Positions 49,320 through 60,498 of a DNA stretch of 64,000 nt are shown piece after piece. The notes below the pieces were generated by a model. That model had not been told where the DNA came from, searched no databases, and saw only the letters and a list, made by a program, of their open reading frames with translations. The DNA lies in the NCBI GenBank assembly GCA_001910725.1, contig MJGA01000013.1, positions 248,001 to 312,000 on the forward strand. Reading direction: 5' to 3'. The DNA is from Phanerodontia chrysosporium. Lineage: Eukaryota; Basidiomycota; Agaricomycetes; Polyporales; Phanerochaetaceae. The stretch's first letter is position 1, and the number at the start of each line of letters is the position of its first letter. Both the position numbers and the translations under genes were made by a program.

Positions 49320-49890
49320 GAGTCCTGCACGAGTTATCGAGAATACCCGCGACGAGCGCGGGAGAGTTAGAGTAAGTCATCCACTGTGTCTGAGGCAGAC
49401 GATTTCGAGCTAGTATCAGACTGAAATGTGATGTATATTCATGCTGCCAAATCCATTGTCAACGTGTCTTTGACTCGACTTGTGTGTGCCTCTGCGTGCT
49501 TCTGAATGCACTTCTGTGTTCACCTTGCTGAGCTTTTCGGTGCGCTTCTTCACTTTCAGGCGCTTTCCGAAGTAGAATGTCTTGTGCAAGCCAGGTACCT
49601 GGCTTTCGGAAGTACCCCACATCTTCTGTCCTTCAGGCCTTTCACATACTTTCGCTCTTTCAAAAGCAACGAAAGTACACCTGTAGTTTTACTGATGCAC
49701 GTATCGTCCCCGTTGCTGATTCGCGGTTCCGGATCGAGGTTGTCATCGGCCCATCCCTAGAGTAACCATCAGCCAACGACTTCCGCCTACCGCCGACCCT
49801 TGCGCAGAACCAACCTCCACAATGGAAGGCCGGAAGATGCGTTTGCGATGGCGGTAGTAGCACAAGCGCCCATGTGTCAAGTTTGGTTTG

Positions 49891-49951
49891 GTGCATTCGA
49901 GCCTCGCTGGGACACAATGTTCGCTTATACATGGACGTTCGAGCCTCACTG
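49891..49951 (+). repeat. Two degenerate tRNA 3'-end-like units in tandem
   Basis: attcgagcctcgctgggaca near 49895 and gttcgagcctcactgg near 49937 resemble the T-loop and acceptor 3' strand of the tRNA-Asn at 48417 (gttcgagcctcactggggc). They lie about 42 nt apart and have no matching 5' half. Confidence 0.5.
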
Positions 49952-51969
49952 GAACAGTGTTGTGTTTTTACTTGCCCATGTCATCGCCCACACGTTTCCG
50001 CGCTTTACAGGGCGTACGTATATATATATACAGAGCCCCATTATAATTGACCATTGCTTTAGCGTAACTCGTCTGACTATTAAATTGAAGCTGAGCTTAA
50101 CCTACAAGTACGCCCACTACAATCAAGTGCCTCGAGCAGCATGGGACCCCGTGCCTAAGATGCTGCAACGGGAATTCGGATGGCGCCCAGGTTCACGCAT
50201 ATTCAACCTCCGTGCGTCTTTGCGCTTACCGCCACGCACCCAACGTTCGCGAACGCCTCGCAGCAGTGAGTGTATTCTGTATGCCATGGGCGGTCTACTC
50301 TTCACACGGGCGCTGGATGGCCCCAGCGACTGGCTGAAAACATTTGAATAGGCTTGCTCACACCCGAGGACCCATAGCGACGACCACAGAAACCTGTTAG
50401 ACACACCGAGTTATTACTCTACAAGGCAAGTTAGTACCATCGTACACAGGTCAGTCTGCAAGAATGTCCCAGCCAGCATGCTTACGGCGTCATGTTGCAG
50501 GGTCTGTGGGCATGTGCCCGCTACCGCGGTCCTCGACAGTGGTCAAGTACACAGGGGTCGCCTGCTTGCTTAGCTTCCGGAGACCGGTACAGCGGTACAC
50601 TAGATAGCTAACTCGACGCAACCTTCTGCTCAAAACCGCCGAGTCGAGGTGGCTCATCACGACCCGTCCTGCTGACCCCGCTGCGCGCAAGCTCCTGGCA
50701 GGGTCCTGTTCTGATGCTTGTGCCATCCTAGAAGATAACGGCCGCGCCGTTGAGGCCCCCGCAAGGTTCAGTGCGCGATGCTGTCGCGCTGAAATGAAAT
50801 TCAGGGCAAAGTGCTTACCACTCTATACACATGACAGCCTGCTTCGCGCGTTCGCGCAACACAGAGCGCACGGTGCGCGATAGGGCCCACCTTCCATGCG
50901 GAAAACGCGCAAGGACGATCGCCGTGCTCGCCGCTTCTGGCCGCATGCGACGGGGCGGTTCAATGGGGGGCGGGCCCGGCTGCAGCGACGTGTATCGGCT
51001 CGTCGAGCCAACGCCTCGCGCGTCCCTCGCCAGTCGCGTGACGAGGCGTCCGGTCGGCCGCACCGTCCGGGCGCGCCGCACGCACGCACGAACCTTCTAT
51101 CCGCCCATCTGAATGCGGGAACCGCGCCGCTGCCGTCACATGTGCCTGTGCCGCCGCACGCCCTGCGCGACAGCCACGAACGCTCGAGGAATTGCCGGCG
51201 GTTCGTGCCCCGCATTTCGAAGCTGGCCGGGGCGAGCTGCAGACGCGTCCTCCCCCGCAATCGCAGTGTGCTCGCGTATTTCCGATGGGCGTGCCAAGAC
51301 ACGGCCTCCGAGAGGCTCCTCGGCTGTACCGAACCCCTACGGTTGTTCCGAGGTTTACGGCTTGAATGCGCGTTTCATATGAGGGCTTCAGTGGGTATTC
51401 AGTGTGTGCATGTGCTCGACCAGGCTTACGCCAATAGGTTTACCGCCATTAACCCTGCATTGAATACATGTGTCTATTGCGTTTGCTAGAAAATGCAATC
51501 ATAGGGTTCAACTATCTAGCGGTTGAATTCCTCGTTTCTGGTCATGTACGCCGTCCAGAGGTCTGCCAAGATCATCTGCAGGCCTTTAGTACACTTCTTG
51601 TGGGCATTTCCCGACAATTTCTTGCACGACGCTGTCGCCCGCTGTCACGGGACGAAGAACAAGTCGCGGAGAGGCCGACAGCTTCGGCATCGCATCGGCT
51701 AATTTCTGACAGCGCTGATTGGCCCGGAGGAACGGGAGATGCATCTGCGGATCAATGCTTATTTCAGGGTCTGTGGGCGCACAGCAGAGCAAGCTCGCAC
51801 AGCTCGCCACGGCGCGAGGCCGCGATATGGCGCGACAACGTGCTCGATAATGTCTGATGATGACAAGAGGAAGAGGAAACGTGGATGCGGATGCAAAATA
51901 ATTACAGGATGGGTCTGTCCATTCATGCCGACTGACGACGTCCAGGATAAGTAGTATGGTACAATAACA

Positions 51970-53021
51970 TCAATCCTTCTTCAACTCGCGACGTATGACG
52001 AATACACGGTCACCCTCGGGGTTTGTGCTGAGCTCCTGGACATTGCGGATGCTCTCGAGGCCCTGTGGTGAGCGGCCCTTTGCGAGGATCACGTAGATTT
52101 CGAGGCCGTCACCAACCTATCAAGGAGGCCGCGTCAGCAAGAAGCGCAGGGGGCTGATACGCTTTGGGAAGCAGACGCACCTCGATGTGGCGCTCGGTCG
52201 CACTTGTGAACGAGTCAATGACGATAGAAAGCACGTCCTGGAGCGGCAAGTGCACAGGATGTGATGAGCCGGCGGGTGCTTGCTGGTTCTTGAAGTATAT
52301 CTAACGAGGGAAACGGGCGGAAGTCGGTTAAGGATCGGAGGACCCCGTACGTAACGCAGTGACCGCACCTGATTGTCTAGGAATGGCTGCACCAAGGCTT
52401 GTGCCGCCCCCGCAGCGCGACATGCCTCACGCTCATATGATCCAACAGGATCAAAGGAGTAGACCGCGCCGGTGCCTGCACGGTCGGGGTGAGCACACGC
52501 TTCCCGTGGCGCGTCGGGACGCAGTGACGTACCATCCTCCTCAATGCCTCCGAGAATGTTGTAGACGTAGTATGGGAAGAACCGCTGCGCGTACAGCATC
52601 GTCTGGATGAGACGAGCGATGGCACGCAGAGGCATGTCCTTTGCGTGTGCGTGACGGTACCACTGAGTCAACGTCAGTATTCGCGCTTCAAAGGGAGAGA
52701 AGGACGTCACATACCTCGAGGCGCTGCTTCACCTTCTTTACAAACATGTTGCCGTCGGCTGCAAAACCGTTGACGGCGAGGACAGCGCGGTCAGTTCTGC
52801 AACGATCGATTTAGCGCAAAGCACGGAGTTCGGGCGAGAAACACGTACAGTCTGAAGACCTTTGGTGCATAGCGTGTCTGGATGCTGTAGCCCTCGCTCT
52901 GCCTCGTGTCACCGGCAACGACAGTGAAGTCCGCACCAGCGATGGCGAGGATGGTGCCGCCGTTTTCGGTGTAGGGGTTGAACTGGCGCTCTTGGGGGTG
53001 TGCGAAAGAACCGTCGGGCAT
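51970..53021 (-). CDS. PRE7: 20S proteasome subunit beta6 (Pre7/PSMB1)
   Basis: The ATG at 53021 gives [20 protein letters not shown], then [104 protein letters not shown] and [20 protein letters not shown]. The end [11 protein letters not shown] is at 51970. This follows yeast Pre7 nearly block for block. Beta6 is a non-catalytic subunit of the inner ring: the residue before GGT is Asn-Gly rather than an exposed active-site Thr after a propeptide. Six exons; introns near 52798-52850, 52714-52736, 52510-52530, 52310-52370 and 52120-52180. No lesion seen. Confidence 0.95.
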
Positions 53022-55688
53022 CGTGTGCAACGTTGGCGGAGTGGCGGGCGCGGCGACGAGGACGGGGGCAGGGAAATGTGCGGTGGACGCAGAAACGCAG
53101 GGGGCAATATATGCGACTGGGGGCCGCGTCAGTTTGGCGTCGGTATACCTGCGCGTCAGATTTCCTTTCTCGGAGTTTCAATCGGTATATCCGAGATTAT
53201 TGCATGTTCCCCGGTCCCGTTTCTTCGTTTCTCACCCTCAACGTCTTCTCCACCGACAATTGCCCGCCAGTGCGCTCAGACGAGCGGCCTGCTCGTCGTG
53301 CAGCACAGCGTTCGCCGATGTCTGCGCTCTGTCGACGACGGCGAGCCCGACCCGTGCGTACCCCTTACTCTTCTGCCCATTTCCGCGCACATTGAACAAG
53401 TCCCGCTTTGCGCTAGTAGGTGCCTGTGTGAGTCTGGTACAGGCGGGTCAGACGGGCCATCTGGGCTCCTTGTTCTCACACCGCCTGCCAAAGAACCCCG
53501 CAATGGAGTAGTCGGCTCGAATGCAACCAGCCCTCACCTACTCCCCTGCCTCATGTTCCAGTCCACTCTAGGACCCTTCGCGGTCAAGAACGGACACCAT
53601 TGCTTGCGCTTCCAGGCGCCAGCGGTCGCTCCTGCACGCCATCGACTCCCACCCAACGCGGCGCTGCGCAAGGAGCCATGAATGATGGCCCCGGCTGTTT
53701 CCCCATATGCACTCCATTCACCTACGCTTTACACTACCGCTCGTCTGGCACCGATCTTGTCAGGTCTCGGATAGGCGTGGCGCCCTGTATCCAAGTTTGG
53801 GGCACCCCGACAACAGACGGTAGTGATGAATGCAGAGCCACGGCGAATTCGCCTCCTGGGCCTCGTGTTCAACTTTGTGTGCTCGCAAGGTTCGCTTTCT
53901 CAGGGTAAGCCCTCTTGCTCTGTTACCGTGGTATGCACTCTCACGTCTTGTTTCATAGATCAGTATACCTGCCGTTACGTTTCGTCCGGCTGTACGCTGT
54001 CTTGTTCAGTTCGGTACTATCCCTATCAGTCTCAGGTCCGCCCTGTCGTTCGGTCCGAACCCTGCCTGCCGGCATGAAGCGCGGCACAACGGTCAGATAT
54101 CCTCCATAAGCATGCCCAGGTCCGAGCTCGAGATGCCCCGCATTGGACTTATCAGGCGAGTGCGCCGTGCTGCCCACGCCGGTTCTTCCGAGATCACGGA
54201 GTCCTCTGGCGCGCTCTTGCACGCTCGTTTGCCAGCCTCGACCTGGCCCTGTTCTCGCTGTGGTCCAGAACCTACCTTCTCCCGCTTGCGCTACCGCTTG
54301 TCGTTTCGACGGCTGGCATTACATCATATGCCTAGCTTGGACAGCGATAATCCCCCTGGTGGTCACCTCGTCTGCAAGTCTATCTCCGCGAGCGCGACGT
54401 TTTTGGTTCCGAGGGCGTGCATCGGCCAACCGCAGCTTTGGAACAGATAGGACCCACGTGTTACTATAACGCGGAAGCTGGGAACTTACCTCTGATTGAC
54501 CGCCAGATCTTGATCTCCGTTTCCTCTCTGGTACTAGTAGTCAGCAATTCATCGCCGAACAAACGAACGCGCAGGCCTGTCTGAGCGCGGAGCACTACTA
54601 CCACCGAACCCCTGCTTGTGGCGATAATCCTTAGAAAGACGCCAGCGAGGGTTGCCTTCCAATCCGTGATTTCTGTCTAGAAGAATTCGCGCGAGCACTA
54701 AGGAGCGTATCGCCGTCTAGAAACAAATTCGTCTCACCGGCTATCTCGCGAGACACCCGCAATGACCGTCTCGAGATAGCACCACTCGGCAAGGCATCCG
54801 TTGCGTGTTTCCTACCGCCCAAACATGCCCAGTCTCTCATCGCGATATTGCGCAGTCAGTCATCAAGTGTGTACACTCCATCTCTCTCAGGGTTCTGAAC
54901 TAATTACCAAGTCGCCTGACTCTACTAGCCTGAGGCTCCGTTCCTGTGCGATACGTTAGACCATCCAGTGCTTCCTGTGGTTCTCACCGATCGAACTCAT
55001 CGTTGTACCCCTGGTGCAGTCGGATTCCTTCCGGAACGTCGACCCGTGTACATCCTGTCGATGGCCACCGTGAATAGTATTTTCGACTAACTTCGAGCCC
55101 CGTGCGAACGCTCTCTGTCGTCATTGCAACAAGCACCCTTCACCGTCACTGGCTTGGAACCTCCTTCAAACCCATATGTCGGTGGACTGAATTCGTCGCA
55201 GTCGACAGCGCCATCGCTTCTCGCGCTCGTCCGCGCGTACACCGTCGAGAACGGGACACTCCTGCCGACTCATGCTCGACCCTGCCGAGAGTTTCTCCTC
55301 GCATGCGGGAGGCCGTGCACCGTATACGCGTCTCCTGGCGCATCGCACCCCTGGGCCGCCGCAAACTCCTAGGAGCGCCCCTGCGCTGCCTTCCCGCCTG
55401 CGGACAGCGTGCATGCGTGCTCCGCCCAATGCACCGGCAAATCTCCGGATGGCCGAACACGGTGCCTCCGCCCACACGCTGGGCGCGCCTCCGCGACAGA
55501 GCCCACCCCGAAAGCGGCAGGCGACGGGCGCGAGAAAGATTGAAGCTATCTGGCTGTTCCGCGGCGAGGACACAGATCTACACCGGGGAGGAGCCCATGG
55601 GAACGGGCAGCGCGCGGGAGCGGTCTGGGGGGCGGCTGCAACTGTCCCCGGGGCACCTGCGTCGTTCTTCTTGCTCCGCGGACCAGTC

Positions 55689-55702
55689 GGGGGGGGGGGG
55701 GG
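55689..55702 (+). repeat. 14-nt poly-G run
   Basis: Fourteen consecutive G bases follow ccagtc. It is the longest homopolymer I noticed in the window and lies in a gene-free GC-rich area. Confidence 0.95.
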
Positions 55703-57479
55703 CTTCGGTTTCTGACGCGCGCCGCGGGATGCAGCAGGCCGTGCGAGGCGACGAGTGCCTGCCCCGGTCGGACGGGCGAATCAGCGCGCGGCGCCCTCCA
55801 TCCCCTCCCTCCCGCGCCTGCCCAGTATGTGGCGGCGACGATCGTCGCGTCATGGGGCGCGGCACCGTACACTGGGCCGAGCTGCGCCTAGACAGCCCTC
55901 TGGGGCCTGAGGAGCTCTGCGGGTGCGGCACCCTCGCGGTGCCCGCCGCGCGTGGGGCCCCGCAGACCCTGCTGCCGTGTCCTCGCCGTTTGAGCTTGTA
56001 TCGCTGCACCTCCGTCTTTCTATTGCAATCGAGATCGCGCGGTCTCGGCCTGTCGCTGCAAGAGCGCGCGGGTGCCCTCGAAGAACAGACGGAAGGGTGT
56101 ATTCGAAGATCGCGGTCGTGCCGCATCGAAAATTAGGGTGGACGTGCTGTTCGACGGGGTCGCGCCAATCTCATGCTCTTCTACCGCGGACCCCATCTCG
56201 ACCATGCCGAACAATTTCACTGGAGATCTGTGTGCCGCAGTTCTGCACGAGGGTATACATGTATCAACGTGAATGTCAGCCGACCTGTCCCGCTACGCTC
56301 TCTTTCTAAAACAACTCGTTCCGCTGACATGACTGAATAGACGTCGCGGAGGCGTGCCACGTAGCGTTTGGTCACCGGTCGCTGCTCGTCGGTACTCTTG
56401 GGACAGAAGGGGGAGTATCGCCGTATGTCGGTGTCCCGACGGGTATGTGACGCAACGCCACGCTCGTGATGGGCCCTGGTACGGGCTCAGCAGACTCCGC
56501 GAGCGAACCTGGGGATCGCTGTGCTAGTGACACCGCGCCTCGGTAGGCGTTGCTACCGAGGAGCTCGTGAGCTTATGTGCCAGGTCCGTGTTTCTGAGTT
56601 GCATGCGACGCTACGCCTGCCGACAGTGCGCCGTGACCATCTGTGGCAGCCTCGAGACTTTTGACGACTCGCAGTATCAGTTTTTGAAACACACGAAGTA
56701 CAAGGGCTCAGTCGAGATGAGGCGCTGTGCTCGGTCGGAAGACGATCCACAGAAACGATCTCGGTGCGCACATGCCAAACGAAGACGATCACGACAAACA
56801 GGCTGCACACGGCAGGTGCGGCAATAGCGCAGATTTATTTTCAGGAGGCCGTCGTGTGCGAGGCGTGCCTGAGGAGTGTTGACATGAGCACGCGACTCAG
56901 TTCTTTGGAAGTGTTTGAGAATGTGTCCAGGGGCCTGCCGATGTGCACAAAAACAGAGGCTCAGCCATGCGGATGACCGGCGTGGACGCCTCTCGTTGTC
57001 TCGGAGAAAGACTGTCAGTCCTGTGCTCAGCTGTGCTCCCGCCTGTTATATAGGCGTGCCTACGCGTCCATCACGAAGCCGGAGTGGAACACAAGGGTCT
57101 CAAAATCGCACTCATGGAACACGAGCGGTGTACGAATAGGAAATGCATTTAGATTATTAAAGTATACGCTACAAAAATTGCAGATAGAGAGAAATGTAAG
57201 GAATGTGTACGGCACAACCTGCGCGTAGGGGACTGGTTAGCCTTTGCTTTGACGGTGACGCGAAAGAGGGGTCAGAAGGAAGGCAACGGAAAGATTCCAC
57301 ATGGGGTTTTGCGCTCTCGGAAGGGTGTCCGTAGACGTTTTACATCCGTAGTGGTTACATCCTCTAGCGAGAAAAGGGCGTGGAGTACTCACTGATGCCT
57401 CGGGAATGCGACCTCTAACGTCAGAGTCGCGATGCTCTTCGCCTCAAAAACTGGCGGCCTTTCGATACAGGTTCAACTT

Positions 57480-57558
57480 GGAGAACAGAGACGAACAGGA
57501 GAGAAGGAGAGAGGAGAGAAGAGAAGTGGAGGAGATGAGAGAAAGAGAGCGAAGGTCA
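57480..57558 (+). repeat. Purine-rich GA tract upstream of ROT1
   Basis: About 80 nt of nearly uninterrupted G and A (gagaaggagagaggagagaa and similar) lie about 260 nt before the ROT1 start. Such asymmetric purine/pyrimidine tracts are common in fungal promoters and could bind GAGA-type factors or exclude nucleosomes. Function is inferred from position only. Confidence 0.6.
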
Positions 57559-57813
57559 AAATTTCGCGGTTAAACATGAGGCGCCTATCAAAACCGTGGG
57601 AATTGAATACCTGATGAGGGGAGAGCAACGACGAAGCTCCCTAATTGAGGAGCAACCCACGCTTCAACGCCAAACACGTTCTTTACCCTTCGCCGTCATC
57701 GCTCACAGCGTCCTTGACCTTTTCCTCGTCCTCAGGACCTTTTCACTCGCTGTCGTAGCCACAGACACCCTCGCATCCCCCGCTGGTCTCGTCGCGCCAC
57801 CTCGCACGGCAAA

Positions 57814-58678
57814 ATGCTTCTGACATCATTCGTCCCGCTTTTCCTCGCCGCTCTTCCTGCCCTCGGCCAGGACATCGTGTACAACAGCATACACAACGCA
57901 ACGCCAATTACTGGTACATGGTCCACAGGAAGCAAGGCGGTCTCGACAGGCCCCGTGAGTCCCGACGTCGATCACTCAGAGTCTGCCGGCTGACGGTCGT
58001 CTATTTCGCAGGGGTTCGCCAACCCACTCAACCAGACCTTCATCTACCCCAAGAACACTGGCTGCTCGTACTCATTGTACGTCTTTCATTTCTCATGGAT
58101 GAGCTGAGACTGATAAAGTGCACAGCACCGACGATGGGTTCTATGAGATCGCACGGTATCGGTTCAATAGCAACGGTGAGTACCCGCGCCTGTGTGTGAA
58201 CGTCCCACACTAAGGCAAGCTAGCTACGGATCCGACGTGTATCACTGGGGTCATGAACTGGGTACATGGGACGTACGAGCTATTGGGCAACGGCTCCATC
58301 GTGATGACCCCGTTCGGCGATGGTTACCAGCAAATTCAAGACCCATGCGCCGCGGTGTCGGACTGGATCGAGGCTTACAACGACACGGAGCTCTACCAGT
58401 CTTGGCGCATCTTCTACGACCAGCAGGATGGACCCAAGCTGCACCTCTTCATGTTCGACGGTTCGCCGGTGGCACCGATGTTCCAGCTCTCCGCGACGCC
58501 GAACATGCTGCCCACCCAGCCGCTCCGCAACGTCACTCCCCCAGTCCAGCCGGCGTTGACGACTCAGAAGCGCAGCTTGCAGAAGAGGAATGCAGGAGAG
58601 AGATCATGGACCCCCGCGGGACTGGTTGGATTGGTCGTTTCGCTTGGTACAGCCTGTGCCGCCTCTCTCCTTCTCTAA
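57814..58678 (+). CDS. ROT1: ER protein Rot1 (glycosylation and folding chaperone)
   Basis: The ATG at 57814 starts a signal peptide (MLLTSFVPLFLAALPALG), then IVYNSIHNATPITGTWSTGS, GFANPLNQTFIYP, FTDDGFYEIARYRFNSN, DPTCITGVMNWVHGTYELL and GSIVMTPFGDGYQQIQDPC. YNDTELYQSWRIFYDQQDG, KLHLFMFDGSPVAPMFQL and LPTQPLRNVTPP follow. These are the signature blocks of fungal Rot1, an essential ER membrane protein that aids N- and O-glycosylation and folding of cell-wall enzymes. A C-terminal membrane segment GLVGLVVSLGTACAASLLL closes the protein. Three introns (57955-58011, 58079-58125, 58174-58222) join in phase; no lesion. Confidence 0.95.
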
Positions 58679-60498
58679 GCCAGAATGGATAATACCTTCC
58701 ATTCCGCACTGACTTTACTTTGCTCCCATTGTTACCGCATGTCTCTGCATTTGCACTCGGACCCCTCAATCTTCTTTTCTTTTTCTTCCTTACCCAAGAG
58801 CTACCCTTAGTTCCAGTAATACCCAGTCGACCGTGTCCGCTCCTTTATGCGTTCGACTACCGTCATGCCCCAAAACACGCTATGTATTTTACGACTTAGA
58901 TTTCGTCGGCTACCTGCGGTGCCTACTTATTCTTTTGTTTACCTTGTATTGTTGTCCACGTCGACGTGTGGGAGGCCTTATGACAGGTCAGTGCTACGGA
59001 TATATTTTGTTCCTCGTATCCGACGCTCCACGCGAGCTAGCATACCACATCCCCCGCAAGCCTCCCTCTTTGTCGTGAGTGGCCTTCTTTGCTGCCGCTG
59101 GCTCCTGTTGACGGCGCAAAACGTGCAGCTCGCCCTGCTTCCATGCCTCGCTATCGAGAGCGCACCGCCGTCTGCCAGGAGGCCGTTATCACGGGCGACG
59201 CACCCTTGCTGCGGCTTCCGACCATGCCTCGCCATCCACGTCCTGCTGCAGGCACAGCTTCCCTATGACAGCGGACGGTCGGGAACGCCTGCCTGCAAAG
59301 GGGCCGGCGCGCGCGTATTATGCGTGCTTGGACGGTCCTTGCACGTCGCAGAATTACACAATGGCTCTCGTTGTCGCGTCGGTCACGTCGACGCGATGAT
59401 CTGCTGTGGTTCATCATTCCGCGACCGCAGCCGCGACCGTAGCGCGAAGGACGGCCTGTGCCCTTCGTGCATGGCGGTGTCCGGCCAGCGGGACTGCGCG
59501 GACGTTTGCGTTTGCGCTCATCATGATATGTTTGCCGCTCTTTCCCGCCACTTCGCCCCATAGCTGAGTGCTGTGCATGTCGGATCCTTCTTCGTGTTCC
59601 ACTGTCCTCCCTTTCCTATGCTACTCGGTATGCATCCTCGCTTCGCTGCATGTCGTCCTGGCCACGCGTGTGCGGCCCGCACCTGCATGATGCGGCTTCC
59701 AGGCGTCGCAGGAGGTTCTGGGCGGTCTGTCAGAGAGATCCTAGCCCCGAGCGAGACGCGACCACGGCAGGCGTCGGTCGCCCGGCGTGTAGCAGATTGA
59801 CGACATCGTATCTCCGACAGGGATAGCGCGGCGTGTCGTCGCGGGCGGTGCAGTGGTGACGGCGCCGGTGGATGGCGTGCAAGGTGAGGTGTCGTGTCTC
59901 GGCTTGTTATCCTTAATCTCACCGTTATTGAAGCTTGATCAGGACGATATAGTGTATGTCTGCTGTGGTCGTCATATCACGATTGGCTCGTCAAGGCACT
60001 TCTCACCGCCCATCGAAACTAGTCCTCTTTCCCATAAACTTCTGACCTTGACCGTTCTGTGCAGAATAGGGCCACGGCTTGCGAAGAATGTCCTCAGCAG
60101 CAAGCAAGATCGCGTTTTTAGTTGTTGACGGTAGGTTGATCACCTTGATGACAACCTATGTTTAAATCTACCAGTGCGTCAATCTACAAGTACTGGCCGC
60201 TCATGCCCCGGTGCGAAGGGTTTCCTTGGCTGCAAATCCAAATCTACAATTGTCAAATTCTGCAAAGCGTGCGCCCGGTAAAGCTGGGACATCAGGAAGC
60301 TTGACAGATGGGCGCCGCACATGCCAACCGTGTGTGCGCGTTCTACGTTCCAACTTCACTACCACCACCCTCCTCTAGACGGTCATTCCAATATCGCTGC
60401 CCGAGCATCCTCGCAAGCTGACTTACTGCGGCTTAACGCTTTACAGGAGCTCTAGAGGCGCCGTACTGCACACACATCTTACTGCATAATCCTCACCC
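58679..60498. other. Gene-free stretch between ROT1 and copy B
   Basis: About 1.8 kb. A 238-codon + frame at 58847-59563 has Cys-rich chance composition and no domain. Nothing resembling the neighbouring RRM family is seen here. Confidence 0.45.

Larger units (their letters stand above)
48517..51969. other. Mostly gene-free stretch
   Basis: About 3.4 kb between the tRNA and the PRE7 3' end. Two tRNA-like 3' fragments (49891-49951) and one weak RRM-like fragment (49149-49319) are listed separately. 50820-51300 is GC-rich and open in several frames. A frame at 51468-51857 (129 codons) has no recognisable motif. Confidence 0.45.
53022..57813. other. Long stretch without recognisable genes
   Basis: About 4.8 kb between PRE7 and ROT1, the longest gap of the window. 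Frames are numerous in the GC-rich part (55100-56140 has a 344-codon + frame) but overlap on both strands and lack domains or a natural composition. A 14-nt G run and a purine-rich tract are listed separately. No tRNA or transposon protein was recognised. Fast-evolving or intron-rich orphan genes cannot be excluded. Confidence 0.45.

Noticed and set aside
50823..51489. Overlapping Arg-rich frames on both strands
   Set aside because: The two strands are open together over the same GC-rich DNA, with no motif; typical chance frames.
55102..56136. 344-codon open frame on +
   Set aside because: It sits in GC-rich DNA open on both strands, has Arg/Ser/Pro-rich chance composition, starts without a good context and shows no domain.
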